DNA from: CAYZMH01 sp964479445
Lineage (GTDB): Bacteria; Bacteroidota; Bacteroidia; Bacteroidales; GCA-2748055
Length of the DNA: 34,338 nt
Direction: 5' to 3'
Assembly (NCBI GenBank): GCA_964479445.1
Contig: CAYZMH010000024.1
Span: 1 to 34,338 of the forward strand
Shown: positions 22,872-30,282 of the stretch, piece after piece
Layout of the letters: every line of letters begins with the position of its first letter
Numbering within the stretch: position 1 is the stretch's first letter
Notes under the pieces: model-generated
What the model saw: the letters and a program-made list of their open reading frames with translations, nothing else
Told to the model about the DNA's origin: nothing
Database searches by the model: none
Translations under genes and position numbers: made by a program

Positions 22872-25136
22872 TTATTGGTTTATGCGGCGGATCAGGTTAA
22901 GGGCCGAACCGGCGCGGAACCACTCGATCTGGTTCTCGTTAAACGAGTGGTTGGCTTTGATTTGTTCTTCACTGCCGTCGGCGTGGTGCAGCATGATGGT
23001 AAGGGGTTGATCGGGGCGAAACTCTTTCAGGCCCCGGATGCTGAGCTCGTCATCTTCACGGATCTTCTCGTAATCATCTTTATCGGCAAAGGTGAGGGCC
23101 AGTACTCCCTGTTTTTTCAGGTTGGTTTCGTGGATCCGTGCAAATGATTTCACAAGCACTACCCGTACGCCCAGGTGGCGGGGTTCCATGGCTGCGTGTT
23201 CGCGGGAGGAGCCCTCTCCATAGTTTTCATCCCCCACAACGACCGACTGAAGGCCTTTCTCTTTCAGGGTGCGTGCCGTGGACGGGACCGCATCGTACTG
23301 TGAGGTAACCGGATTGAGCACCTTGTTGGTTTCATCGTTGAATGCGTTGACGGCACCGATCAGGAGGTTTTCCGAAATGTTATCCAGGTGTCCGCGGTAT
23401 CGCAGCCAGGGGCCGGCCATTGAAATATGGTCGGTGGTGCATTTGCCTTTTGCTTTAATGAGTAACCTGAGGTGTTCCAGGTCGCTTCCATCCCACGGGT
23501 CGAAGGGTTCCAACAGCTGCAGGCGCCTGGATTCCGGATCCACCCGGATTTCAATATTGCTACCATCTGCGGCAGGTTCCTGGTATCCGTTATCTTGCAC
23601 GGAAAACCCTTTCAACGGCAGTTCGATCCCGTGGGGTTCATCCAGTTTCACCTGCTGGCCGTCTTCGTTCTCCAGGGTGTCGGCAAGCGGATTAAAGGTA
23701 AGGTCTCCTGCGATGGTCATCGCTGTTACGATCTCCGGGGAGGCCACGAATGAGTGGGTATTGGGGTTCCCGTCGTTCCGCTTGGCGAAATTCCGGTTGA
23801 AGGAAGTAATGATGGAGTTTTTCTCCTCTTTGTCGGCATTGTGTCTTGCCCACTGCCCGATGCAGGGTCCGCATGCATTGGCCAGCACCACCCCTCCAAT
23901 CTTTTCAAAATCCCGGATGAGTCCGTCCCTCTCTATGGTATAACGCACCTGCTCGGAGCCCGGTGTGACGGTAAACTCGGTAGCCACCTTCAACTTTTTA
24001 TCCACGGCCTGTTTTGCGACAGAAGCCGCCCGGGTGATATCTTCATAGGAGGAGTTGGTACAGGATCCGATCAGACCGACCTCCAGGTCGCGGGGGTAGC
24101 CGTTCTCGGTCACGGCCCTGCCAAATTCGGAGATGGGCCAGGCTTTATCCGGACTGAAGGGTCCGTTGATATGAGGTTCCAGTTCGGAGAGGTTGATTTC
24201 GATCACCTCGTCGAAGTACTGTTCCGGATGAGCATACACTTCGTCATCGCCCTTCAGGTGTTCGGCCACCTTTTCCGCGGCTTCTGCCACATCGGTACGT
24301 CCGGTTCCCGCCAGGTATTCTTTCATTTTCTCATCGTACCCGAAAAGGGACGTGGTTGCACCAATCTCTGCGCCCATGTTGCAGATGGTTCCTTTTCCCG
24401 TTCCGGATATATGTTCTGCTCCTTCACCGAAATATTCCAGGATCTTACCGGTTCCGCCTTTAACGCTGAGGATTCCGGCCACCTTCAGGATCACATCTTT
24501 TGCGGAGGTCCAGCCGCTGAGTTTACCGGTGAGTTTTACCCCCACCAGTTTGGGGAAGCGCAATTCCCAGGGCATGCCGGCCATGACATCCACCGCGTCG
24601 GCCCCTCCCACACCAATGGCTACCATGCCAAGTCCGCCTGCATTGACCGTATGTGAATCGGTACCGATCATCATTGCGCCCGGGAAGGCGTAGTTTTCTA
24701 AAATCACCTGATGGATAATCCCGGCACCGGGCTTCCAGAAGCCGATCCCGTACTTGTTGGATACCTGGGAGAGAAAATCGAACACCTCTTTGTTGGTATG
24801 CAGGGCTGCTTCCAGGTCGTGTGCTGCTCCCGATTTTGCCAGGATAAGGTGGTCACAATGCACGGTGCTGGGTACGGCGACCTTCTCTTTACCTGCCTGC
24901 ATGAACTGCAGCAGGGCCATCTGGGCAGTTGCATCCTGCATGGCAACCCGGTCGGGGGCAAACGAAGCGTAGTCTTTCCCCCGGGCAAATTCCCTGATTT
25001 CCGAATCACCGGCCAGGTGGGTGTAGAGGATCTTTTCGGTGAGAGTCAGGGGACGGTTGAGCACCTTTCTCACCTGCAGGATCTTCCCCGGTAGTTGCGC
25101 ATATTTCTTTGTGATCAGGTCAAAATCGAAAGCCAT
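22872..25136 (-). CDS. Aconitate hydratase (mitochondrial-like type)
   Basis: A 754-residue aconitase interconverting citrate and isocitrate in the TCA cycle through a 4Fe-4S cluster. Cluster ligands are Cys359 in GSCTNSSYED and Cys422/Cys425 in ANACGPCIGQW. Further active-site segments are GTDSHTVNAGGLGM, SFNRNFAKRNDGNPNTHSFV and, in the swivel domain, GDENYGEGSSREHAAMEPRHLG. The length and SHKPT-free start fit the mitochondrial-type (mAcn) group rather than AcnA (about 890) or AcnB (about 860). The frame is open 16 codons further upstream, but the ATG at 25136 starts the homologous part (AFDFDLITKKYAQLPGK). It is divergent from the ABC permease gene and leads the minus-strand run. Confidence 0.96.
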   Translation of the reverse strand: MAFDFDLITKKYAQLPGKILQVRKVLNRPLTLTEKILYTHLAGDSEIREFARGKDYASFAPDRVAMQDATAQMALLQFMQAGKEKVAVPSTVHCDHLILAKSGAAHDLEAALHTNKEVFDFLSQVSNKYGIGFWKPGAGIIHQVILENYAFPGAMMIGTDSHTVNAGGLGMVAIGVGGADAVDVMAGMPWELRFPKLVGVKLTGKLSGWTSAKDVILKVAGILSVKGGTGKILEYFGEGAEHISGTGKGTICNMGAEIGATTSLFGYDEKMKEYLAGTGRTDVAEAAEKVAEHLKGDDEVYAHPEQYFDEVIEINLSELEPHINGPFSPDKAWPISEFGRAVTENGYPRDLEVGLIGSCTNSSYEDITRAASVAKQAVDKKLKVATEFTVTPGSEQVRYTIERDGLIRDFEKIGGVVLANACGPCIGQWARHNADKEEKNSIITSFNRNFAKRNDGNPNTHSFVASPEIVTAMTIAGDLTFNPLADTLENEDGQQVKLDEPHGIELPLKGFSVQDNGYQEPAADGSNIEIRVDPESRRLQLLEPFDPWDGSDLEHLRLLIKAKGKCTTDHISMAGPWLRYRGHLDNISENLLIGAVNAFNDETNKVLNPVTSQYDAVPSTARTLKEKGLQSVVVGDENYGEGSSREHAAMEPRHLGVRVVLVKSFARIHETNLKKQGVLALTFADKDDYEKIREDDELSIRGLKEFRPDQPLTIMLHHADGSEEQIKANHSFNENQIEWFRAGSALNLIRRINQ

Positions 25137-25272
25137 AAGGGTCGGTTTATGTGATTGTGTTATAGTCCAGCGCGAATTTGGCAAAAATTGTAATAATATC
25201 TGTTACACAGACGTAAATAAAATACAATTGTTCAGTTTTTATTACCTTTACGCATTCTATCAACGTGATATT
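25137..25272. promoter_or_regulatory. Divergent promoter region of aconitase and ABC permease
   Basis: 136 bp of A/T-rich DNA between the two starts. TACCTTTA at 25243-25250 is a 7/8 -7 match for the permease; no convincing -33 or aconitase promoter was identified. Confidence 0.4.
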
Positions 25273-26520
25273 ATGCGGACCCTTGCGCTGTTTCGTGAGA
25301 ACCTGAAAATTGCCCTGAATGCCATCCGGACCAATTTGTTACGGACCATTCTGACGGTGTTGATCATTGCCTTTGGCATTATGGCCCTGGTGGGGATCCT
25401 CACGGCCATCGATGCGATCAAGGGAAGCCTGTCGGAGCAGTTCAGCGTGATGGGTGCCAACTCCTTTTCCATTGAATCATCGGGGATGCAGGTTAATATT
25501 GGGAATGAATCATTCCGTCGAAAAAATCACCCCTACATAGGATTCAAAGAGGCCCGGGAGTTCAAGGAGCGATTTCAGTTTCCCGCTGTGGTATCCATTC
25601 GCATCCAGGGTACTGGAACCGCGGTGGTCAAGAATAGATCGTATCAATCCAACCCCAATGTCCAGGTACAGGGGGGTGATGAGAATTTTCTTTTCACTGC
25701 CGGATATGAGCTGGCTTCGGGCCGGAATCTCACCCCCAGTGATATTGAGCAGAACGAGAACGTAGTGATTATTGGGGACATTCTCGCGGATAAGGCTTTT
25801 GGAAAAGGGGTTGATCCGATTAATGAGTTTATCACCATCGGTGGCGGGAGGTACCGGGTGATCGGGTTGCTCAAACCCAGGGGTAACTCATTTGGTTTTG
25901 GTTCCGACAATATTTGCCTGGTTCCCTACACCAGCGTGCGGCAATACTTTTCCAGGCCGCAGATGAGTTACTCGATCACGGTACGCGTTTTTGATACCAA
26001 GCTGCTTGACATTGCCGCCTCGGAAGCGGAAGGGCTTTTCAGGGTTGTCCGCGGTCTTGAGGCCATTGACCAGAGTGATTTCAACATCATGAAGAGTGAT
26101 CAATTCGCCAACATGTTGCTTGAGAATCTTAAATATGTGACCTATGCTGCTACGATCATCGGGATCATCACACTGCTGGGAGCCGTGGTTGGATTAATGA
26201 ACATCATGCTGGTGTCTGTGACCGAGCGAACACGGGAGATCGGGATCAGAAAGGCACTGGGAGCGAAGCCCCTGATGATCCGCCGGCAATTTCTCTACGA
26301 GGCAGTGGTTATTGGTCAGATCGGCGGGGTTGTTGGCATATTATTAGGAATTTTAATAGGAAATGCCGTATCTTTATCTATCGGTTCAGCCTTTTTGTTG
26401 CCCTGGAAGTGGATGTTGCTGGGGGTATTTCTCTGTTTTATCGTAGGGGTTGTATCGGGCTATTTCCCCGCAGTGAAGGGTTCGCGGCTTGATCCGATCA
26501 TTGCGCTGCGGCATGAATAA
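25273..26520 (+). CDS. MacB-type ABC transporter permease
   Basis: A 415-residue permease of the MacB/FtsX superfamily. One N-terminal membrane helix (residues about 20-43, TNLLRTILTVLIIAFGIMALVGILTAID) is followed by a large periplasmic MacB_PCD domain (about 45-280) and three C-terminal helices (about 290-400) with the FtsX-domain hallmark TERTREIGIRKALGAKPLMIRRQFLYEAVVIG. The C-terminus GYFPAVKGSRLDPIIALRHE is also typical. Such permeases drive mechanotransmission for export of lipoproteins, peptides or drugs with a separate MacB-like ATPase and a MacA-like adaptor; neither is adjacent here, so its partner must be elsewhere. The ATG at 25273 follows from the conserved start RENLKIALNAIRTN. 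Confidence 0.9.
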   Translation: MRTLALFRENLKIALNAIRTNLLRTILTVLIIAFGIMALVGILTAIDAIKGSLSEQFSVMGANSFSIESSGMQVNIGNESFRRKNHPYIGFKEAREFKERFQFPAVVSIRIQGTGTAVVKNRSYQSNPNVQVQGGDENFLFTAGYELASGRNLTPSDIEQNENVVIIGDILADKAFGKGVDPINEFITIGGGRYRVIGLLKPRGNSFGFGSDNICLVPYTSVRQYFSRPQMSYSITVRVFDTKLLDIAASEAEGLFRVVRGLEAIDQSDFNIMKSDQFANMLLENLKYVTYAATIIGIITLLGAVVGLMNIMLVSVTERTREIGIRKALGAKPLMIRRQFLYEAVVIGQIGGVVGILLGILIGNAVSLSIGSAFLLPWKWMLLGVFLCFIVGVVSGYFPAVKGSRLDPIIALRHE

Positions 26521-26536
26521 ATATTGAAGAAAGGTT

Positions 26537-26914
26537 ATGCAGGATCTATATTTAGAAAAGACGTTCAATTCCCCTGAAGTGGAGTTTATTGCGGAGACCG
26601 GAGAGCTCAGCATGGAGGGACGGTCCATTCCCGAAGATCCCGGGGAGTTCTTCGACCGCCTGATCAACTGGGTGAACGAGTATTTTTTGAATCCTACCGA
26701 CCGCACGGTCATGAATATCAAGCTGGAGTATATCAACAGCGGCTCTTCCAAATATATGCTCGAGTTGCTGCGTATTATGAAGGTGAATTACGAAAAGGGT
26801 CGTGATGTGCTGATCAAGTGGTATTATGAAGAGGGAGATGAGTCGATCGAGGAGCTGGGACAGCACTACCAGCAGACTACCCAGTTGCCATTTGAGCTTA
26901 TTGAATACTATTAG
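26537..26914 (+). CDS. SiaC family regulatory phosphoprotein (DUF1987)
   Basis: A 125-residue single-domain protein of the SiaC/DUF1987 family: LEKTFNSPEVEFIAETGELSMEGRSIPEDPGEFF at the start, NIKLEYINSGSSKYMLELLRIM in the middle, and VLIKWYYEEGDESIEELGQ near the end. In Pseudomonas, SiaC is phosphorylated by the kinase SiaB at a threonine and dephosphorylated by the PP2C SiaA, and it controls a diguanylate cyclase. The fold resembles anti-sigma antagonists. The segment holding INSGSSKY corresponds to the phosphorylation loop, here with serines. No siaA or siaB homologue adjoins it. It lies 16 nt after the permease and may be cotranscribed with it. Confidence 0.85.
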   Translation: MQDLYLEKTFNSPEVEFIAETGELSMEGRSIPEDPGEFFDRLINWVNEYFLNPTDRTVMNIKLEYINSGSSKYMLELLRIMKVNYEKGRDVLIKWYYEEGDESIEELGQHYQQTTQLPFELIEYY

Positions 26915-26937
26915 CCGGTAATTCTTCCCGGATACAT

Positions 26938-26969
26938 AAAAAAAGCCGCCTCATTTGAAGCGGCTTTCT
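26938..26969 (-). terminator. Bidirectional terminator between siaC-like gene and gapA
   Basis: AAAGCCGC (26942-26949) pairs with GCGGCTTT (26960-26967). The minus-strand transcript ends in seven T (A-run 26938-26944), so it is strongest for gapA, and it can also stop plus-strand transcripts. Confidence 0.85.
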
Positions 26970-26986
26970 GTTTATAGGGGATCTTG

Positions 26987-27991
26987 TTATGCAAACAGTT
27001 TGGGAACAAGGTCAACCACCCTGGCTGAATACCCCCATTCGTTATCGTACCAGGAGAGTACCTTAACGGTTTTTCCGTTGGCAATTGTTGCCTGGGCGTC
27101 GAAGATCGAGGAGTGCGGATTGTGGATCACATCCACAGAAACGATCGGATCTTCGGTGTATTCCAGGATCCCTTTCATGGGACCTTCAGCTGCTTTTTTC
27201 ATAGCAGCATTGATCTCTTCCACGGTGGCTTCGGTTTTCAGGTTGGCTACAAGGTCAACCAGTGATCCGGTGGGGGTGGGTACCCTTACGGCCATTCCGT
27301 CCATCTTTCCTTTCAGTTCGGGGATCACTTTTCCAACGGCTTTTGCAGCACCCGTGGTGGTCGGGATCTGTGAAACAGCCGCTGACCTGGCACGGCGAAG
27401 GTCGCTGTGCGGAAGGTCAAGGATCCGCTGGTCGTTGGTGTAGGAGTGAATGGTCGTCATGAGACCGTTCTCAATACCAAAGCTGTCATTAAGAACTTTT
27501 GCCACAGGGGCAAGGCAGTTGGTGGTGCAGGATGCGTTGGATACCGTCTGGTCTTCGCTCCGAAGTGCATCGTCGTTTACACCCAGTACGATGGTATTGT
27601 CGATTTCGTCCTTGGAGGGAACGGTAAGAATAACCTTCTTGGCACCATTTTTAAGGTGGTCACCGTAGCCTCCCTTGGCGCTCTCTTTGTTCCTGAATAC
27701 GCCGGTGGATTCCACTACCACATCCGGAGTTTCCACCCACGGAATGCTTGCCGGGTTGGTTTCTGCGGTCACCCTGTATTTGGTTCCTTTAACGATAATG
27801 TTGTCATCGTCGAATGAAACACCCTCGTAACGTCCCTGAGTGGAGTCGTATTTGAGAAGGTGAGCCAGCGTTTTGGTGTCGGTCAGGTCATTGATACCTA
27901 CCACTGTCACGTCGTCTCTTTCCAATGCAAGTTTGAATACATTTCGTCCGATTCTGCCAAATCCGTTAATGGCAACTTTAATTTTTCCCAT
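26987..27991 (-). CDS. gap: Glyceraldehyde-3-phosphate dehydrogenase, type I
   Basis: A 334-residue phosphorylating GAPDH of glycolysis and gluconeogenesis. The NAD-binding motif INGFGRIGR is at residues 8-16, followed by GINDLTD with acidic residues favouring NAD. The catalytic nucleophile is Cys155 in SNASCTTNCLAP. The phosphate-binding and S-loop region (HSYTNDQRILDLPHSDLRRARSAA) and SWYDNEWGYS near the end are all standard. The gene is monocistronic, with a perfect promoter upstream (28044-28074) and a terminator just downstream, consistent with strong constitutive expression. Confidence 0.98.
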   Translation of the reverse strand: MGKIKVAINGFGRIGRNVFKLALERDDVTVVGINDLTDTKTLAHLLKYDSTQGRYEGVSFDDDNIIVKGTKYRVTAETNPASIPWVETPDVVVESTGVFRNKESAKGGYGDHLKNGAKKVILTVPSKDEIDNTIVLGVNDDALRSEDQTVSNASCTTNCLAPVAKVLNDSFGIENGLMTTIHSYTNDQRILDLPHSDLRRARSAAVSQIPTTTGAAKAVGKVIPELKGKMDGMAVRVPTPTGSLVDLVANLKTEATVEEINAAMKKAAEGPMKGILEYTEDPIVSVDVIHNPHSSIFDAQATIANGKTVKVLSWYDNEWGYSARVVDLVPKLFA

Positions 27992-28043
27992 GATTCTCTT
28001 TTATTTGTTGAACATCAATTTTATTTCGCAATTTTTAGGAGTG

Positions 28044-28074
28044 CAAATGTAAGGAATTCTAATCATTCATCAAA
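28044..28074 (-). promoter_or_regulatory. Promoter of gap
   Basis: On the minus strand: TTTG (28074-28071), a 19-nt spacer, TACATTTG (28051-28044). Both elements are exact matches to the Bacteroidota consensus. The 5' UTR would be about 45 nt. Confidence 0.8.
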
Positions 28075-28101
28075 GAGAAGAAAGGAATATCAGCCGGCTT
28101 T

Positions 28102-28935
28102 TTATTGAATGCCAGCGGGGGGTAATTGGTCCATAGCTTCCTGTCTCTCCCTGCGCCGTTCCAGCCAGCTCTTGGCACGGGCGCTTTCGCTGATATCGAT
28201 TACCGTCCCGAATCGGTATCCCACGTAGAGATGGAAGTAATAGAACTGATTCTGTTCGGACGCCATGATCTCGATTTTCCTTGGGTATATGCTGGCGCCA
28301 ATGCCGGCTTCCAGCGCGTTGATCACCTGTTGGCGTTCGCTGTATTCGAAGCTGAATCCTGCTTTCACCGAGAGTCCGGGCATCACCCGCAGTTCATTGA
28401 ATCCCTTGAAGAACGAAGCACGGCCCCCGTAGTTAGTCTCATGAATACTGGGATCGAATTTCTTCTCTTCGGTATCAATAATTTCTCCCAGGCTGCCCAC
28501 GGTGAGGATTTCGTAGTAGATCGGTTTTTCGAAGCCCAGGGTGATTCCGCCCGAATAGAAAGCGCGTACGGAGATCGAGGAGCGGTCATATTTGCTGAAG
28601 AGTTCGTGTTGCCTGCCTCCGAATGCCTTAAGTTCCCAGAAGAGGTTTTTTTTGCCGTATACGAACCGCTTGGTGAAGTAGTCGTAGATGACCATGCTCT
28701 TCATCTCCTTGGGGTCTTTCAGGTAGTTGAAGTCTGCATCCAGAATCCAGTTATTGCGGGCGTTGATAAACCTCGTATACCGGTAATTTACACCCAGGCC
28801 GTTGCTTTGCAGGAAGGCTCCAAAGGAACTTTCATCGGTGAAGAGCATTTTGAGTTCCTCGTCGATCTCTCCCTGTCCGCGCACCGCCGGTGTCAAAAGG
28901 AGAGCAATAACCGGTATGATAAATAATCTCCTCAT
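28102..28935 (-). CDS. Putative outer-membrane beta-barrel protein
   Basis: A 277-residue protein with an N-terminal signal peptide (RRLFIIPVIALLLTPAVRG, cleavage probably near residue 20). The remainder alternates polar and aromatic residues in many short strands (for example LGVNYRYTRFINARNNWILDADFNYL and FYYFHLYVGYRFG), as in small outer-membrane barrels. After the last strand comes a charged tail (SWLERRRERQE) that is unusual for a barrel end. I do not recognise a named family; similar proteins in Bacteroidota are annotated as hypothetical. A GAAAGGTA motif at 28963-28970 gives a 7/8 -7 box on the minus strand. Confidence 0.6.
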   Translation of the reverse strand: MRRLFIIPVIALLLTPAVRGQGEIDEELKMLFTDESSFGAFLQSNGLGVNYRYTRFINARNNWILDADFNYLKDPKEMKSMVIYDYFTKRFVYGKKNLFWELKAFGGRQHELFSKYDRSSISVRAFYSGGITLGFEKPIYYEILTVGSLGEIIDTEEKKFDPSIHETNYGGRASFFKGFNELRVMPGLSVKAGFSFEYSERQQVINALEAGIGASIYPRKIEIMASEQNQFYYFHLYVGYRFGTVIDISESARAKSWLERRRERQEAMDQLPPAGIQ

Positions 28936-28998
28936 GCGTATCGTTCCGTGCTAATTCCTTCCGAAAGGTATAACGAAAAAAGAGACGGGGAAGTTTCC

Positions 28999-29038
28999 GG
29001 ATAAAAAAAAAGATTTACACCAGGTAAATCTTTTATCC
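28999..29038 (-). terminator. Terminator after the small lipoprotein gene
   Basis: GATTTAC and GTAAATC pair around the loop ACCAG, extended by A/T pairs and GGAT/ATCC with a five-A bulge. The minus-strand transcript ends in nine T. It lies 20 bp past the lipoprotein stop. Confidence 0.75.
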
Positions 29039-29058
29039 GCTCGGGTATGGTGCAACCA

Positions 29059-29184
29059 TTATCCCCGCTGCTCTACCTGCTCGGTGTCGGCCTTTGAATA
29101 GGCGGGACACACTTCCTTGTTGCAGGAGCTCAGCACAAGACCCAGTGCAAATACTACCACTATAATAATCGCTGCTCTTTTCAT
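29059..29184 (-). CDS. Small lipoprotein, 41 residues
   Basis: A short gene below usual size cut-offs. It begins MKRAAIIIVVVFALGLVLSS and then Cys21, a lipobox (VLSSC) after a basic and hydrophobic signal, so the mature lipoprotein would be only 21 residues (CNKEVCPAYSKADTEQ and a few more). A second Cys lies in VCPAY. Similar tiny lipoproteins with a C-N-K-E-V-C-P-A-Y stretch seem to recur in Bacteroidales, but no function is known to me. Support comes from the lipobox, a promoter-like TATATTTG upstream (29219-29226, minus strand) and a terminator just downstream. Confidence 0.75.
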   Translation of the reverse strand: MKRAAIIIVVVFALGLVLSSCNKEVCPAYSKADTEQVEQRG

Positions 29185-29218
29185 GACATTAAGATTTTGT
29201 TCCTGACCATTACATTTA

Positions 29219-29249
29219 CAAATATATAAGATAAATGTAAAGAAAAAAA
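29219..29249 (-). promoter_or_regulatory. Promoter of the small lipoprotein gene
   Basis: Minus-strand TATATTTG (29226-29219) is an exact -7 box. TTTT (29249-29246) lies 19 nt upstream as a partial -33 match. Confidence 0.5.
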
Positions 29250-29380
29250 TTGTTCCCTGTTATTACAACTGAATCGTTGGTTTGTTTGCATTGAAATTCA
29301 AAAAAATAGCTCCCGGGCCGGACTATCAAATTGATCTTAATTTAATACGGAACGCTTCGATTATCAATCCACTAACCAGC

Positions 29381-30127
29381 CTACTGGTTCATGAACCCCT
29401 GTTTCTCCAGCACCTTCAGCAAATTGCCGGAAAACTGCAGGTTATCCGCCTTCTTGTACCGCACATCAGTAAAAACCTGTGCCAGAGATGTTTTATTGTT
29501 TTCTTTCACAAACTGAAGGTTCTCTTCCAGTCCCTCTTTTTCTGCGTATAGCCGGTCGATATCTTCCGAGGTATACTCTTTATATTTTTCATAGTGCACC
29601 ACCGCTTCCATTGGCAGCCGGTCGGTAAGCGGCGGTTCCTCGGCCGGGTATCCCAGTGTTACGGTTGTAACCGGAACGACCCCTGCAGGCAGGTTCAAAG
29701 TATCTATTATCTTATCGGCCATATAGGTGGTTGTTCCCAGGTAGCAGATTCCCAGTTTGTTATCCTCGGCGGCAATACACACGTTCTGTGCCACGAGCAG
29801 GGCATCGATGGCAGCGGTCATAAACGAAAGGAAGTTGTCGTACCCGGGTTCTGCATCGCGTTGCAGGCACCATTTATTGAACCGGTTGAAGTCGGCGCAG
29901 AAGGTGATCACCACTGGTGCTTCTTTTACCATGGGCTGATTGAAATGGGATGGGGCGAGTTGCTCTTTCACCTCTGTATCGCGCGTAACCACCATGGAAT
30001 ATACCTGCATGTTCCCCGTTGTGGAGGCCCGGGTACCGGCGTGCAGGACCTGGTTCAACAGTTCATCGGAGACCGGTTTCTGAGAATATTTACGGACTGA
30101 CCGGTGTTGGGTTATGGCATTCATCAT
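29381..30127 (-). CDS. Nitroreductase family protein (NfsA-like)
   Basis: A 248-residue FMN-dependent oxidoreductase of the nitroreductase superfamily. The N-terminus AITQHRSVRKYSQKPVSDELLNQVLHAGTRASTTGNMQ is the classic RRSxRxF/Y start with its FMN-phosphate-binding Arg and the ASTTGNMQ loop. EDNKLGICYLGTTTYMADKIIDTLNLP, VVPVTTVTLGYPAEEP and the C-terminal extension fit the NfsA/FRP branch. The substrate is uncertain: flavins, quinones or nitro compounds. Two consecutive ATGs mark the start. TACTTTTG (30151-30144, minus strand) upstream is an exact -7 box without a clear -33. Confidence 0.88.
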   Translation of the reverse strand: MMNAITQHRSVRKYSQKPVSDELLNQVLHAGTRASTTGNMQVYSMVVTRDTEVKEQLAPSHFNQPMVKEAPVVITFCADFNRFNKWCLQRDAEPGYDNFLSFMTAAIDALLVAQNVCIAAEDNKLGICYLGTTTYMADKIIDTLNLPAGVVPVTTVTLGYPAEEPPLTDRLPMEAVVHYEKYKEYTSEDIDRLYAEKEGLEENLQFVKENNKTSLAQVFTDVRYKKADNLQFSGNLLKVLEKQGFMNQ

Positions 30128-30282
30128 GATGTCAAATTTTTGCCAAAAGTAATGAAAAGTGGCGGTTCGGCCATGAAAAAAGCCTTTCAGTCCGGAGGGT
30201 TGTCTATAACATGCCCGGGGAAATAGAAAGTTTTTATCTTAGTCGGTTGATTTACCTTTTATACCCATTCAAAAATAGTATT

